A DNA stretch of 64,000 bases from Papilionanthe hookeriana x Papilionanthe teres (Eukaryota; Streptophyta; Magnoliopsida; Asparagales; Orchidaceae), in NCBI GenBank assembly GCA_022702705.1, contig CM040421.1, forward strand, positions 78,672,121 through 78,736,120, given 5' to 3'. Shown here one piece after another: positions 37,232-48,652 of this stretch (its first letter is position 1; each line of letters opens with the position of its first letter). The translations under genes and the position numbers were made by a program. The notes under the pieces were generated by a model, which searched no databases, was not told the origin of the DNA, and saw nothing but the letters and a program-made list of their open reading frames with translations.

Positions 37232-37724
37232 ATTGTTCCTCTCTCCATTTTGATCAAATAGTTCTGCTTTCAAAAATCGGTAGTGTATCCATGTCCACTA
37301 ATGGATCAAGCTACCCTTCTTTCCGTTGGAATATTATGTTCATTTCTACCTTGAACGAGTATGGCCTACATTCTCTCGGATTTAGGAGCCATCTGTTTAG
37401 ACACCCTTAAACGGAGAGGTTCGAGATCCTTTTACCTCATTTACGAGGTGGGGTGGACCCCGATAGGTGTTAGTTTAGGAGTGATCCTTCGAGTCGAGAA
37501 GTCTTGCATAAGACGTTCTTTCCCTTTCCAACTCTGAATCAAATTCATTACCTTCTCTACACCTTCGAACATTCCGTTCTAAATAAACAAACCCTCTAAT
37601 GAATGACTCTTTTAATAAATATACATGAACAAGAATGTGTTCGGACTCTTTTCGATTCCTTTCTTTTCGTCCTGATGAGAAGAAGCATAACTTGGGATTG
37701 ACAATCAAAATCTATCTTGCAGAA
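37232..37724 (+). other. 5' leader of E3
   Basis: Untranslated leader shared with E1 and H, ending at the conserved ORF1 ATG (37725). A short in-frame upstream extension from 37635 is open, so the true start could be 90 nt earlier. Confidence 0.6.
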
Positions 37725-38723
37725 ATGGAAGCCCCAAAACTGATTTTCTCCTTCACCAATGGACTGGACTTCGCTGTTTATAAGGATGAGGCCGCCCGAC
37801 AATGGGATCATCCGGTTTGGACAAGGATTTGAGAACACAAATGTCAAGATCGCTGATGTTACTCTCTTCGCACTAACGGACGAAAGTGTCGAAGCCGAGA
37901 AACCCATGATTGAGTTCGACCTTAAATCAACTCGAGAATTTCCTCCTCTGCGAAGGGTTCCAGTGAGAGGAGTACCGCTGTCCGAAGGAGGAGCTGTTAT
38001 CTCTACCCCCATCTGGTCTAGTCGTCTACGCACCTACCCGGCTCCCGCCAACGCGAAGGGGAAGGAAGTTCGAGTTTGCAACGAGCATGTTACGCGTGGA
38101 GGGTACGGATTTCCGTGCAAGACCTTCGTTTTCGAAGTTGGGTCCGGCTCGAGGGTTCCACCCCTAACACGGACTTAGAGGAGAAACGGAGGCGGGGAAG
38201 ATTGCCGGGAAGGCCGGAGCTGCTGAAGTCGCTTTCCTAGAAGAAATTCCGAGTACACACCACTACTGAATACATACCATTGTACGATTATACACCCCTT
38301 TTGGAAGGAAGTAGATTCCATCCCCTTTCCGACGCAGCTGACGAGGAAAATGTCCGCAGAATTGCCTCTAAATTACCTCGGCCCGCATACTATAACGACA
38401 ACAGAAGAAAGAGGGCCATGGTTACACCACTTGCCCGACTACAGACTGTGATTGAAAAGTTAGCGAAGAAGGAAAGATGCCCTGTGTCGGAAATTTTAAG
38501 AAGGATAGGGCGGGTGCCGGCAAAATCTCGTCTTGGGCCGCGAATAGAATCTGCTATCGCTGCAGAAGAACCAAATAAGAAAATGAAGGCTAGCCCACCT
38601 GTTGTTGTTTCAGGTTTACAGATCAGGGAGGATACCACCTTCCAGCATTCGAGTGACGGACCATCGGTCCTGGAGCCTTGCCTGCTAGAAGGATGGTATG
38701 GCGTCCCACTACCGACCAATTAA
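37725..38723 (+). pseudogene. ORF1 of E3 (upstream of gag), frame-broken
   Basis: Opens with LIFSFTNGLDFAVYKDE. After a frame change near 37795 it continues FGQGFENTNVKIADVTLFAL. A second change near 38180 leads to the segment with RLQTVIEKLAKKERCPVSE and IRRIGRVPAKSRLGPRIE-type residues, ending at TAA 38721. The C-terminal half is basic. It is conserved in three copies, which argues for a real protein, but I recognise no known domain. It does not resemble gag or dUTPase. Confidence 0.65.
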
Positions 38724-38875
38724 GACCAAAACAACGGCTAGAAAAGGAAAGTCTCGTCGGGAGACTTGAGTCCGAAGAAAGTCTTACCGCGATAAAAGGA
38801 ACTCATGAGAAAGAAAATCGACAGTTATCACATGACACCTGCAAGGATATACAGAAAAGGCCATTAGAATACACT

Positions 38876-40340
38876 ATGGAAAATTTAAGAACTGATATTC
38901 GGCGACTAGCAAGGGAAAGAGAAGAGAAATTCGGAGATAAAGTTGACTCGTCAGAGTTCATGGATGATGAATATGCAGAAATTAACATGGTTGAAACACG
39001 AGCTTCGTCGGCTTCACGAGGTGCTCCTGCGGCCGCGAGAGAGAGGAGCCGGAAGTAATGAGGAGGCGGCTTCGAGAAAGATGATAGGATCGCCCGAATG
39101 GCGAAAAGGATGGAAGAGATGGGCGTAGCCCTAGCCACTCTCCGAGTCGGAGTTCGACCCCGAAGGAAACACCCGGAAGTCATTCACATTGTAGATGGAG
39201 GAAAGGAGATTACATCCGTCGACGGGGATGATCAATTAAAGAAGGATACAACACAAAGTATGATTCCGGAAAAGGATATCAAGAGCTTGGTGGAACGGCG
39301 AGGTGCGAGAAGCCTTGGCACAATCGAAAGAGCGGGACATCCATTCGAAGCTGGTAGACCTTACCACGAAGAGTCGACGGCATCCGATATCCGAAAGGGC
39401 TTTGTACCACCTCCGTTCAAGACCTTTGATGGAGCCAGGAAACCCTCGGCGGCATGTTGCACATTTTCGTGCCGATTGTTGCAATGCCGGCGGAAGTGAT
39501 GCTTTACTCTTCCGACAATTTGTCGACGACCGTCGGGGATTGCCTTTGATTGGTATGCGGAATTGCCAAACGGTTCGGTGAAGACATTTTCGGAATTAGA
39601 GAACCTCTTCATCGAGCGATTTGCGGAGCTCAGCACCACATCACTATAGGTGATTTAGTGGTAGAGAAGCAGAAGCCGAACGAAACTTTGGTGGACTACA
39701 TACTTCGATGGAGGAACCTAAGTATGAAGTGTGAGCCACAGTTACAAGAACAGCATGCAGTCGGCATTTTACTAAAAAGCATCCATGGCCCGATAGCACT
39801 TCTCCTCAAGGGATTTACTATTAAGACTTTCGAGAAGTTGTTAAGCGAGGCCGGAAGCTTGCAAGAGGAGGCGAAGCAATTGAGTTTCACTTAGATAAAA
39901 CGGACGAAACGAAGCCGTGAAAACTTTTGAAAAGAAGTACGGGGTCGTCGCGGCGATCGATAAAGGCAAGCAACCGATACAAATATCGTCGAACGGCCGC
40001 GACAAACTCAACGAGTTACCGGCAACCCGGCCCGGCTATCGGTCATCTCGACGATATGAACAACCGCCTCGTCCACAACGTACGTTTAGGGAGTTCTCGG
40101 CGAGGAGTATCCATTCGAGAATGAGGCGATGCCGAAAATGTTCCGCGACCTAATGAAGACTCCGGATTTCCAGTCGCCGAGCCTAAAAGACCGAGAAGAA
40201 GTCGACAAGAAAGGTGATCCCGACTTTTGCCCTTACCACCGGATGCTTGGGCACAAGATAGAAGATTGTATTACCTTGAAAAGTTGGCTCGACGAAAATC
40301 TTCGGAAAGGGAATATAACGATCCGAAAGAATACATGAAG
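38876..40340 (+). pseudogene. gag: gag of E3, frame-broken
   Basis: Particle-forming, RNA-binding structural protein. The N-terminal charged segment (TDIRRLAREREEKFGDKVDSS) is open to 39057. The capsid region runs from about 39260 in shifting frames; a clean piece at 39550-39894 matches H (HHITIGDLVVEKQKPNETL; GILLKSIHGPIALLLKGF). The Gln/Pro linker is largely altered because CAG/CAA codons of H read CGG/CGA here. The zinc knuckle CPYHRMLGHKIEDC is intact at 40228-40269. Breaks cluster at CAG-type positions and may not be real. Confidence 0.8.
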
Positions 40341-41268
40341 GAACCCCGGAAAGGAGGTTCCGTCAATGTTATCTCGACGGATTTCATTGTTCGATAGATC
40401 CCTATGCGGCCGATGACGGATGGACTACCGCTTGGACAAAGTCTTCGAAGAAGGTTTTGGATCGCATCCGAACCGCTTCGGTGCGAGCTTCGATTCGAAG
40501 TTCGAAAACGCTCGAGTCGGCGCTATCACTTGCGATAGAAGAACCACCTCGACAAGAAACAATTGAAGAAAAGAAGAAAAGCTGACGAAGAAGAGAAGAC
40601 CGAGGCACCTAAGGCTAGGCTAGGGGCAGCTTATCCTAGGATAGTTGTTTCCGATTCGGGTGAGAAATCCCTCGAACCTCCGACTGCTGTATGATTATGC
40701 GCCCACTCCGGTGGGATCTTATAATGATGAGGGTTATGGCGTTGGCTACGTTTTGATGTTGTTTAACGATTACGTAACTAGCGACGATCGACTAATCCGG
40801 ACGTCGATTCAGATACAAATAACAATTCTCGAATCATACACGATCTCGACGATCACAATGACGAAGAAGACATCCACCGGGAAGGCTACGAGAGTTCGAC
40901 GAAGCAACGAATCTATTTGCGAATTTCGAGGAGCTCCAATCACGATAGAGTTAGAGTCTTCGGACTCCGAAGCTAATCTCGAAGAACTTGTCGTTCCGGT
41001 TCGGGAGGAGACACCGGCAAACTCGATGCTAAATTCGGAAGAAATCACGGAAGTCGACTTAAGAAGCGGAAGAGTTTTACCTCCGAGAATGGGTCCGAAG
41101 GACAAAGGAAGCGGGTGGTTGTTCGGGAAGAACCAATCCCGGCGGAAGAAATACCCGTTCGAGAAGAAAACGAGGCATATGGAAACAAAGTGGACTACGA
41201 CGTGCTAGCCCATCTTAGGAAACTACCGACCAAGCGAGCATCTACGACGCTCTCGTCTTATCGAAGGA
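40341..41268 (+). other. gag-protease linker of E3
   Basis: Acidic, low-complexity coding sequence (for example EELVVPVREETPANSM, EITEVDLRSGRVLPPRM) matching 59840-60660 of H, in several frames. Confidence 0.6.
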
Positions 41269-41269
41269 G

Positions 41270-41740
41270 ATGAGAGAAGCTCGATCGAGGCCTTACTTGA
41301 TCCGAGAAATTTGCTTAGCTCGAATGGTCGGAGAGTCCTTAGATGAGGTTTGCTCGTTAAAGGAACGACGAGGTGTTACCTTCACGGACAACGACCTACT
41401 ACTTGGGACGACGGACCACGACCGACCATTGTACATTTCGGTTACAATTGGAAAGTTTACGCTCTCCGGAGTATTGGTGGATCCGGGAGCATCGATCGAT
41501 ATAATGAATCTTCGAACGCTAGCATACTTGGAGATTGATGCTCGCGAGCTCGAAGCGGACAAAATGTTATTAAGAGGATTCAACCAGAAAGGAGAAAGAG
41601 CCCTCGGCTCAATAACACTACTAATGAAGACCGGTGACTTAGCAAAGACAACCGCGAAATTTCACATAATTGATTCGAAACGTCGTTCGACGCTCTCTTG
41701 GGCCGACCGTGGATACATGAAAACGGGATGGTACCATCAT
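41270..41740 (+). pseudogene. pro: Aspartic protease of E3
   Basis: Retroviral-type aspartic protease that matures Gag-Pol. It keeps VDPGASIDIM with the catalytic Asp codon GAT at 41480-41482, preceded by LYISVTIGKFTLSGVL and followed by LRGFNQKGERALGS, as in H. The frame runs on past the domain to 41980 but changes phase near 41685 relative to H. Of the three proteases in the window, this and that of H retain the catalytic residue. Confidence 0.8.
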
Positions 41741-42880
41741 CTCTACATCATTGCATCGAAGTACTACGATGGAGGGAACGATTGCATTAAAGGTGACTTA
41801 CAACCGTTCTCTGTACATGAAATTGGAATCCATGAAGATGCGGCTTATTATGCACCTCCGAAGAAAACAATCTTCTCAGGAGATACCATAACGAATGAAG
41901 CGAAAGGAAATTTGGGACGACGAAGGGCACCGAGTTCTAGTCCAACGATCACTCACCACTCCCTTACGGCGAGATGGTGAAGGTTTCTCCACAACTCGCA
42001 TCCGAGGTCGAGGCCGGGGACGAGGTCGTGGCGGAGACATTAGGACGATTGGACGGAGGAAACCGGCCATCAATGTTGATTGGGAAGATAGTTACGAAGA
42101 AGAAAAAGAAATCGAATAAGAAGCGAGCGACAATAAGTCGGAAGAAGCCGCAATTCGGAATCCCTCTCGAAGATGAAAGAAACGAAGAATATAAATCGAT
42201 GTACGAGAAGATTAACCACTATGTACATACTTATGACCACGACCCCGATCCATTCTAATAAGATCGAGGGTATGGAGGTCAAAGAGGTACGTAGCGGTGG
42301 TGCGAAAGCCCATCAAATTCTACCGTGGTGCTCCTTCCTCCAAAGCTGAAAATAATGTACAATTTGAAGATGCTACTTCATCGGAATTAATGGAATTGCC
42401 TTTTGAATGGTACTCTCCTCGTGTTCAAAATTTAATTCGGCGTGGTTTCTTACCTCGACAATGGACAAAAGTCGATCACAACGTTTTGAAAATTTATGGA
42501 ATAACTCCGGTCGTCCACCCAACTCAAAACATGGTCTCGGATTCGGCACGGTAGGATCGGTTGACGATGCTGAATTTTGCTTGGTTGTCACTGCTGAGTC
42601 TAATGAAAAATGCATGGAAACTACGGAAGAACTCGAAGATTTACAAATTGGAGATGCTCCACCGAGTTCGAAGAAGAGATCAAATCTACTGATAGATGAG
42701 CTAACGGAAGTTAACTTAGGTACTAGCAAAGAGCCTAGACCTACCTTTGTTAGCTCCTTACTCAATAAAGAAGACTCCGAAGAAATGATCAAGTTATTAA
42801 TGGAATTTAAAGACTATTTTGCTTGGAGCTATGATGAGATGCCAAGTTTAGCTCCAGAGGTCGCGATCATAAGCTAGGAG
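41741..42880 (+). pseudogene. Protease-RT linker of E3 with Arg-Gly repeat
   Basis: Matches the long open linker of H (61227-62390). It includes an Arg-Gly run (IRGRGRGRGRGGD) near 41998-42040, then MYEKINHYVHT and SKHGLGFGTVGSVDD. RG repeats are common RNA-binding tracts, so a role in RNA handling is possible but unproven. Several frame changes are present. Confidence 0.6.
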
Positions 42881-42919
42881 TGGATCACGTACATTCCGGT
42901 CGGACAAGGTCCCGGAAGA

Positions 42920-43640
42920 ATGCGTCTAGAAATCGAACAACAAGTCATAGTTGAAGTTAAAAAGCTAATAGACGCTAAATTTGTCCGTGAAGAACAATGC
43001 CCGACTTGGTTAGCCAATGTGGTACCGATCGGGAAGAAGAATGGTCGGATCGGAATTTGTGTGGATTTCGAGAGATTTAAACAAGGCATGTCCAAAAGAT
43101 GAATTCCCTCTACCGATCCGGAATTAATGATCGACATTGCTTGACACATGAAATATTCTCATTCATGGATGGATCTTCGGGATACGATCGGATAAAAATG
43201 GCTCCGGAAGATGAAAAACTTACGGCATTCGAACAGCCGATCGGAGTATATTGCTACACGGTGATGCCATTCGGATCGAAGAACGCGGGAGCGACCTACC
43301 GGAGAGCGATGACAAGAATTTTTTATGATCTCATCCACAATCGAGTCGAATGCTACGTGGATGATGTGGTCATCAAAAACAAAGTAAAGGAAAACCACTG
43401 TATGATTTGAGAATTGTTTTCGAACGATTAAGACAATTTAACCTTAAGATGAATCCCTTAAAATGAGCCGTCGGCGTCACCTCCGGAAATTCTTAGGATT
43501 CGTTGTCCGACATCGTGGAATTGAAATCGACCGAGAAAAGATTAAAGGCTATCTTAGAAATGCCACCGCCGGAACCTTAAAACAACTACGATCTTTTCGA
43601 GGAAGGCTGGCATATCATCGATGCTTTATCTCGAAACTTG
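42920..43640 (+). pseudogene. pol: Reverse transcriptase of E3, frame-broken
   Basis: RMRLEIEQQVIVEVKKLI at 42920; ICVDFE then loss of frame near 43075; FMDGSSGY and MPFGSKNAGATYRRAM in the open stretch 43099-43410; catalytic YVDD at 43354-43365; then KFLGFVVRHRGIEIDREKI from 43480. All Ty3/gypsy RT blocks are present in order, so the domain is complete at DNA level with three or four phase changes. Confidence 0.88.
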
Positions 43641-44210
43641 TCGAGTAGGTGTCGGCCTTTCTCGGCACTAGTTAAAAAGGACGCCAAATTTATTTGGGAA
43701 GAGAAATGCCGGAGGGCCTTCGAGGACATTAAGCGATATTTAATGACACCTCCTGTCTTAGCGACCCCGATCTCGGGTAGGCCGTTAATACTTTATACCG
43801 CGGCTTTAGACGACTCTCTCGGAGCCACTGTTAGCCGGAGTCGATGATGAGGGTAAAGAAAATGCTCTTTACTACCTAAGCCGTCGTTCTTCGCCGACGG
43901 AAATAAGGTATCCCGCAATTGAAAAGCATTGTTTGGCCACGATCTTCGCCGCTCAAAAGCTCAGGCATTACATGCTTTCTCATAAGGTCAACCTAATCTC
44001 GAAATTTAATCCATTGCAATACTTGATGACCCGTCCAACGCTTTCCGGCAGACTTGCCAGATGGTCGATGATATTATTGCAATTTGATATAACTTTCGTG
44101 CCTCTTCGTGCCTGTAAAAGGACAAGTCTAGCGGACTTCCTCGCGACACACCCTTCTGCGGCAGAATCGCCTCTCGATGACGACTTGCCGGATGAACAAA
44201 TAATGAACCT
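43641..44210 (+). pseudogene. pol: RNase H (Ty3-type) of E3
   Basis: Degrades RNA in the RNA:DNA hybrid during reverse transcription. Visible: PFSALVKKDAKFIWEEKC, LILYTAALDDSLGA (first catalytic Asp), a phase change near 43850, then AAQKLRHYMLSHKVNLISK and MTRPTLSGRLARW, the connection typical of the lineage. It runs directly into the second RNase H. Confidence 0.8.
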
Positions 44211-44660
44211 AGAAGACCACGATGATCGACGTTGGGAATTATATTTCGACGGAGCATCTTCGGCACACAAAGACGAAGAATCGCAAGTGATAGTGCCCGG
44301 TAAGGCGGGGATCGGACTAATCTTTATAACACGGAGCGGGGGATGTTAAGATACTCCTACCACTTGACGAGCCATGCACAAATAACGAAGCGAGAATACG
44401 AAGCCCTCATAGCGGGGCCGGAATTAACTATTCGAATGGGTATAACGGACATCAACATCTACGGGGATTCGCGACTAATCATTCGACGGATCGCTAGGAC
44501 AATACGGAATTTTAAAACCAAGACTCGAGCAATACTTCCGGTATGCCGTATAAGCTGTTGGAACAGATTCCGAATGTGACGATCTACAAGATTCCCAGAA
44601 ATGAAAACGCTTTAGCGGATGCGCTAGCCGTCTCGCAAAAGAATTTGCTGTTTGCAAGAT
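44211..44660 (+). pseudogene. Second, archaeal-type RNase H (aRNH) of E3
   Basis: A second RNase H after the first is a hallmark of the Tat/Ogre lineage. Catalytic set seen at DNA level: WELYFDGASS (Asp 44248-44250), KREYEAL (Glu 44400-44402), IYGDS (Asp 44466-44468) and NALADAL (Asp 44618-44620). The spacing is normal, but frames change near 44340 and 44540. The homologous domain starts at the right edge of the window in H. Confidence 0.82.
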
Positions 44661-44889
44661 GAATCGGTGGAAGTGTCGGTTCACGGACGTCGGGTCCTAT
44701 CACGGCTCGACATAGACACAATACACAAATCGAGAAAAGAAAAAGGATCGATTGCGGCGGTGACGAGAAAACACGAGAAGATTGGCGACAACCATTAATA
44801 GATTACACACAAGCAGGAAAACTACCGGACGATAGGTCGTTAGCTCATCGGATCGAAAAGAACTTTGTCCTACGCATTAGTAAACAATA

Positions 44890-46026
44890 CGTTATACGGA
44901 AGGTCTTTTGATCGAATGTGGCTAAGGTGCCTAAGCGGGTCGAGGCCGTGAAATTGTTAAAGAAGTGCATTCGGGACTACGTGGCGCTCACCGGTCGGGT
45001 CCAAAGATGAAAATGAAAATTAAAAGACTAGGGTACTACGGCCCTCGATGATGACCGATCGCATGAAAATCGCCGAGGGCGTCACCGATGCCGAGTGCAC
45101 GGAGTGGTTCTACACCAACCCCCAAATGTGCTACATCCGACAATTGCGTCGTGGTCATTTGAATGTTGGGGCACGGATATAGTGGGTTCAATAGAACCAC
45201 CGTCGTCAAAAGGACATCGCTTCATTCTTGCAGCTACAGATTACTTTTCCAAGTGGGCGGAAGCAGTTCCACTCAAAGAAGTGAAAGCACATCACGTGCT
45301 ACAATTTTTCAAGAACCAAGTTGTCTATCGTTTCGGAGTGCCGCGCGAGATCATATCGGATAATGGGTCGGCATTCGAAGCACACAAATCAACAATTTTG
45401 TCAAGAGACACGGAATCGGCGGCGATATTCAACAATTTACTACCCGAGAGCAAACGGCCTTGCGGGGCTTTTAATAAAACTCTCGTTCAAATTTTAAAGA
45501 AGACTTTAGACGACAATAAGAGAAATTGGCACGAGAAGTTATTAGAAGCCTTATGGGCCTACCGAACGACCTTCGAACTCCTACTCGAAGCTACACCTTA
45601 CGCTCCGGTGTATGGGTCCGAGGCGATGTTACCCTTAGAGGTCCGGCTTCCTTCACTCGGAATTGTAGTTGCAAACAAAATCACGACGAGGAGAGAATGC
45701 CAAATTGCGACTAGAAGAATTGGAAAGCCTGGAAGGGAAAAGACTTGCAGCGCGACGGAATTTAGAACTATACCGAAGCTAGATGGTCCGAGCCCATGAC
45801 AAAGCGAGTCCGCCGAGAACCTTGAAAGTTGGTGACTTAGTTCTTGTTCTCGAAGACCTATTCTTGCACACCGCAAGATAGGAGGAAAATTTGAACCCAC
45901 TTGGGAGGGACCGTTTGTAGTTGAGGCGGTCTACTCGGGAGGCTCCTACCGGTTAGTGAATTGCCGAGGAGAACGACATATGCTTCCGATCAATGGACGA
46001 TACTTGAAAAAGTATTACGCTACCTG
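44890..46026 (+). pseudogene. pol: Integrase of E3
   Basis: Joins element cDNA to host DNA. The N-terminal HHCC zinc region is readable in pieces (VHSGLRGAH-like near 44960; RCxVHG near 45090). The DDE core is open at 45095-45799: GTDIVG (Asp 45176-45178), TDYFSKWAEAVPLKEV and ISDNGSAFEA (Asp 45359-45361). The catalytic Glu region near 45450 is disturbed by a phase change at a GCGGGGC that sits at a CAG-type site. The C-terminal GPF/Y-like motif (WEGPFVVEAVYSGGSYRL) is at about 45910-45955, and the frame ends at TGA 46024-46026. Confidence 0.88.
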
Positions 46027-46066
46027 ATGTTTTGAAGGAATGAATTTTCCATCCCTAGAAACACGG

Positions 46067-46280
46067 GTGAAGTAATTACTTATGACTGGGTCCGAACCCA
46101 AAATAAAAAAAAATGTGCTAAAATAAATAAAATCATGATAATAAAGTTTTCTTTGTTTTCTCTCTTCCGAATCAAAATCTCTTCCCTGATCTTTTCCCAC
46201 TTCATTCTTGTTGAATTTAAAAATATAAAAATAAAAAAAATTGTCTTTAATAAACATTTCCTTAATGTTCTTGTTCTTAG
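46067..46280 (+). other. AT-rich, intron-like spacer between integrase and the AlkB-like gene
   Basis: Just after the integrase stop, CACGG/GTGAAGT resembles a 5' splice site (GT 46067). About 210 bp of strongly AT-rich sequence ends in a pyrimidine-rich stretch and TTGTTCTTAG (AG 46279-46280), resembling a plant 3' splice site. The AT content drops sharply at this point. It could be an intron or the acceptor for a spliced subgenomic RNA. This is inferred from composition only. Confidence 0.35.
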
Positions 46281-46301
46281 TACAGCCCCTGATCCTTTTC
46301 C

Positions 46302-47780
46302 TTGTCTTTTCGCGGGGAAATGTCGAACGGGCGGTTGGTCCCGAACTTTAGAAATGGCGTAAGCCTTGCACTCGACGAAAAGAGGGTGAAAGATGGAGCG
46401 ATAATAGAGATTGACTCGGACTTCGCACCGGCGGGCCCGCGATACGAGGAAAGTGGCCGGGTCCCGATCGACCGAGAGGAGCCGCCTAGTCGAGACGATA
46501 ATGAAGGTGGGTGGCCCGAGCCACCAATCCGGCGATAAGAAAAGAAAAACAAACACCGAAGAGGACAAGAGAATCAAGTACGTAGTCGCTACGGCAGAGG
46601 GCGGAGCTTGTCGGCGCCGCGCCCACAAAAACTCGGGAAATACGAAGAGCTACTCTCGCAACGACTCAACGAAGGAATAAAAATCGCCGTATCCGCAAGA
46701 TGTTAACTAAATTAGCGGCGGACCGGCGCGACGAGACAGATTGCTACTGCCGGTACATACACTTCGAGGACACCGGTTCGCCGGGAACCGGGAGAAAGGA
46801 GGCCGGCTCCGAGGATGACGGAAGAAACCGGAGAAATCTCAAGAAGAACGGAAGAAAGAAGGCTGCTACGCCACCGGATGAAGCCACCGTAATGCATGAC
46901 CTTGTTGTAGAAGCAACCCCGGAGGATGTCCGATGGACATCATCCCCGAGGAGCAAGGTATGCAGGAGAACGTGAAGGGATTGAGCCATATATCCCACAG
47001 TACGTCACCAGGCCTCGCCATTTGCAAATTATCCCAGAATACGAGCTAGAAAGAATACAGAATGTCCAAAAGAAAACTTTTGAATACTTCGAGAGAATCG
47101 AGGCGGGAGGATCAACATGCTAGAAGGCCTCGAGTTACATACAGATGTATTCTCAGAATACGAACAACAACAAATCGTGGACTGCATCCGGGATTTGAAA
47201 ACGATGGGCCGAGCAGGCCGCTTAAGAGAAAACACATACTCAGAACCCCGGAGATGGATGCCAGGGAAGGGGAGGATTACAATACAATGTGGATGCTGCT
47301 ACAACTTCGCGAGAAGACGGAAGGGAAACCCACCGGGGATACTCGCGTCATGGCCGGGTGGATCCAATGCCATTAGTCATTAAAAGGATAGTAAAAAGAA
47401 TGATAACATGGAGGGATGCGCCGACAGATTGCATACCCGACGGTTGCATCATTAACATTTACAAGAAGGGTGATTGCATTCCCACGCACATAGATCACCA
47501 CGACTTTGTCGGACCTTTGCACGCGTTTCTTTTACGAACGAGTGTAATATCATGTTCGGATGCGACCTCCGGATAGCGAGGCCCGGGTGAGTTCCGAGGG
47601 CCGATAAAGATACCATTACCGGTAGGTTCCGTCATGAAGCGAAGGGCAACGGAGCGGATGTCGCTAAACATTGCATACCGGGAGTACCGGTGAAACGGAT
47701 CTCGGTTACTTTCGGAAGGATGGATGACGGGAAAACACCTTACCACTTCCGGCCGGACCCGGAGCTAGAGAGCCTCCAGA
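46302..47780 (+). pseudogene. AlkB-type Fe(II)/2-oxoglutarate dioxygenase gene (ALKBH9/10-like), frame-broken
   Basis: Predicted nucleic-acid demethylase, most like plant ALKBH9/ALKBH10 proteins, which remove N6-methyladenosine from RNA. The N-terminal half (46302-47100) is charged and of unknown fold. The catalytic half starts near 47105: LEGLELHTDVFSEYEQQQIV, GRLRENTYSEPRRWMPGKG, TIQCGCCYNF, NIYKKGDCIPTHIDHHDF with the metal-binding His (47487-47489) and Asp (47493-47495). NGADVAKHCIPGVP follows with the distal His (47669-47671), then VKRISVTFGRMDD with the 2OG-binding Arg at 47696-47698. The second Arg of the usual RxxxxxR appears as Gly (GGA 47714-47716), in a CAG/CGG-type context. At least five phase changes and one in-frame TGA region (near 47587) break it. 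Total length at DNA level, about 490 codons, matches plant ALKBH9-type proteins. Family assignment is by motif and recalled similarity, not a search. Confidence 0.85.
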
Positions 47781-48652
47781 CCTTACGAGCTGTGAGTTAC
47801 ATGGAAAATATCACACCTCCGATGTACATCCATACGGTATCCTTGCCAAGGATGGCTTGGAAGGTGATGTTATTGACCATGTACCTCACTATTCAGACAT
47901 GGATTTTTGACAGATACCCTGTTGGATGGATCGACAAAGATCATACATAGTCCATTTTGAGTCTATATGGATTGTATGAGATGTATTCCAGATCGAGTTG
48001 GATTGTATGAGATGTATTCCAGATCGAGTTGTATGATATATCTTCAGCATGATTGGAATGAAAGTGACCATGTCACAATTTTGGCCTTCACCTCTTTTGT
48101 GCAAATTGATTGGGAAACGCCATTAAAGTTAAACGAACTTCGAACAAAGAACAGAAAAGAAAAAGAAAATAATAATAAAAATGAAATGGAAAAAAAAAAG
48201 AATATAAAAATATAAATAATAAGTGAGAATTATTTTTCCTTAAAAAATCCAAACATAAAATAACTTCAAAATCCACGTGAACGCTAAATAAAATTCACAT
48301 GAACATTAAATACACAGCTAAAAAAATTTGGAAAGTTAAAGGACAAACAGAATGAAAATGAATCTCAAATCGGATCCCACTCTAAATTCATCTTTTCAAA
48401 CATTTCAAATCAACCCCAAATCGAGATTTATCTCAAGAAGCTTTGAAATTCTCTCGTCGGGACAACTCTTCCTCGCGGAGACCCACACTTCGATTTCGGA
48501 ACCCTAAACATTTTTCGTCACATCAAAATCATTTCGACTTTTGTGGCTTACCTTTTCTTCTTGTATGGAGATCGACTAGGTCTATTGACACGGAGCCACG
48601 AACTTTGTTTGATTTGGTTCGATGACATGGGACTCGGATCCCTCTTCACACG
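47781..48652 (+). other. 3' UTR of E3, first part, with a perfect 31-bp tandem duplication
   Basis: AT-rich after the AlkB-like gene. A 31-bp unit is repeated exactly at 47969-47999 and 48000-48030. From about 47848 the stretch matches E0 (7421-8107 reversed). No supported gene. Confidence 0.6.

Noticed and set aside
42120..42560. G-patch domain in the GRPPNSKHGLGFG region of the protease-RT linker
   Set aside because: Only a short Gly-rich similarity; the spaced glycines and aromatic residue of a G-patch are not evident.
38700..44700. A-to-G RNA-type editing or RIP-like mutation as the cause of CG-rich differences in E3
   Set aside because: RIP makes C-to-T, the opposite. Editing would not delete bases or affect CTG as well as CAG on the same strand. 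Miscalling at CHG sites fits better.
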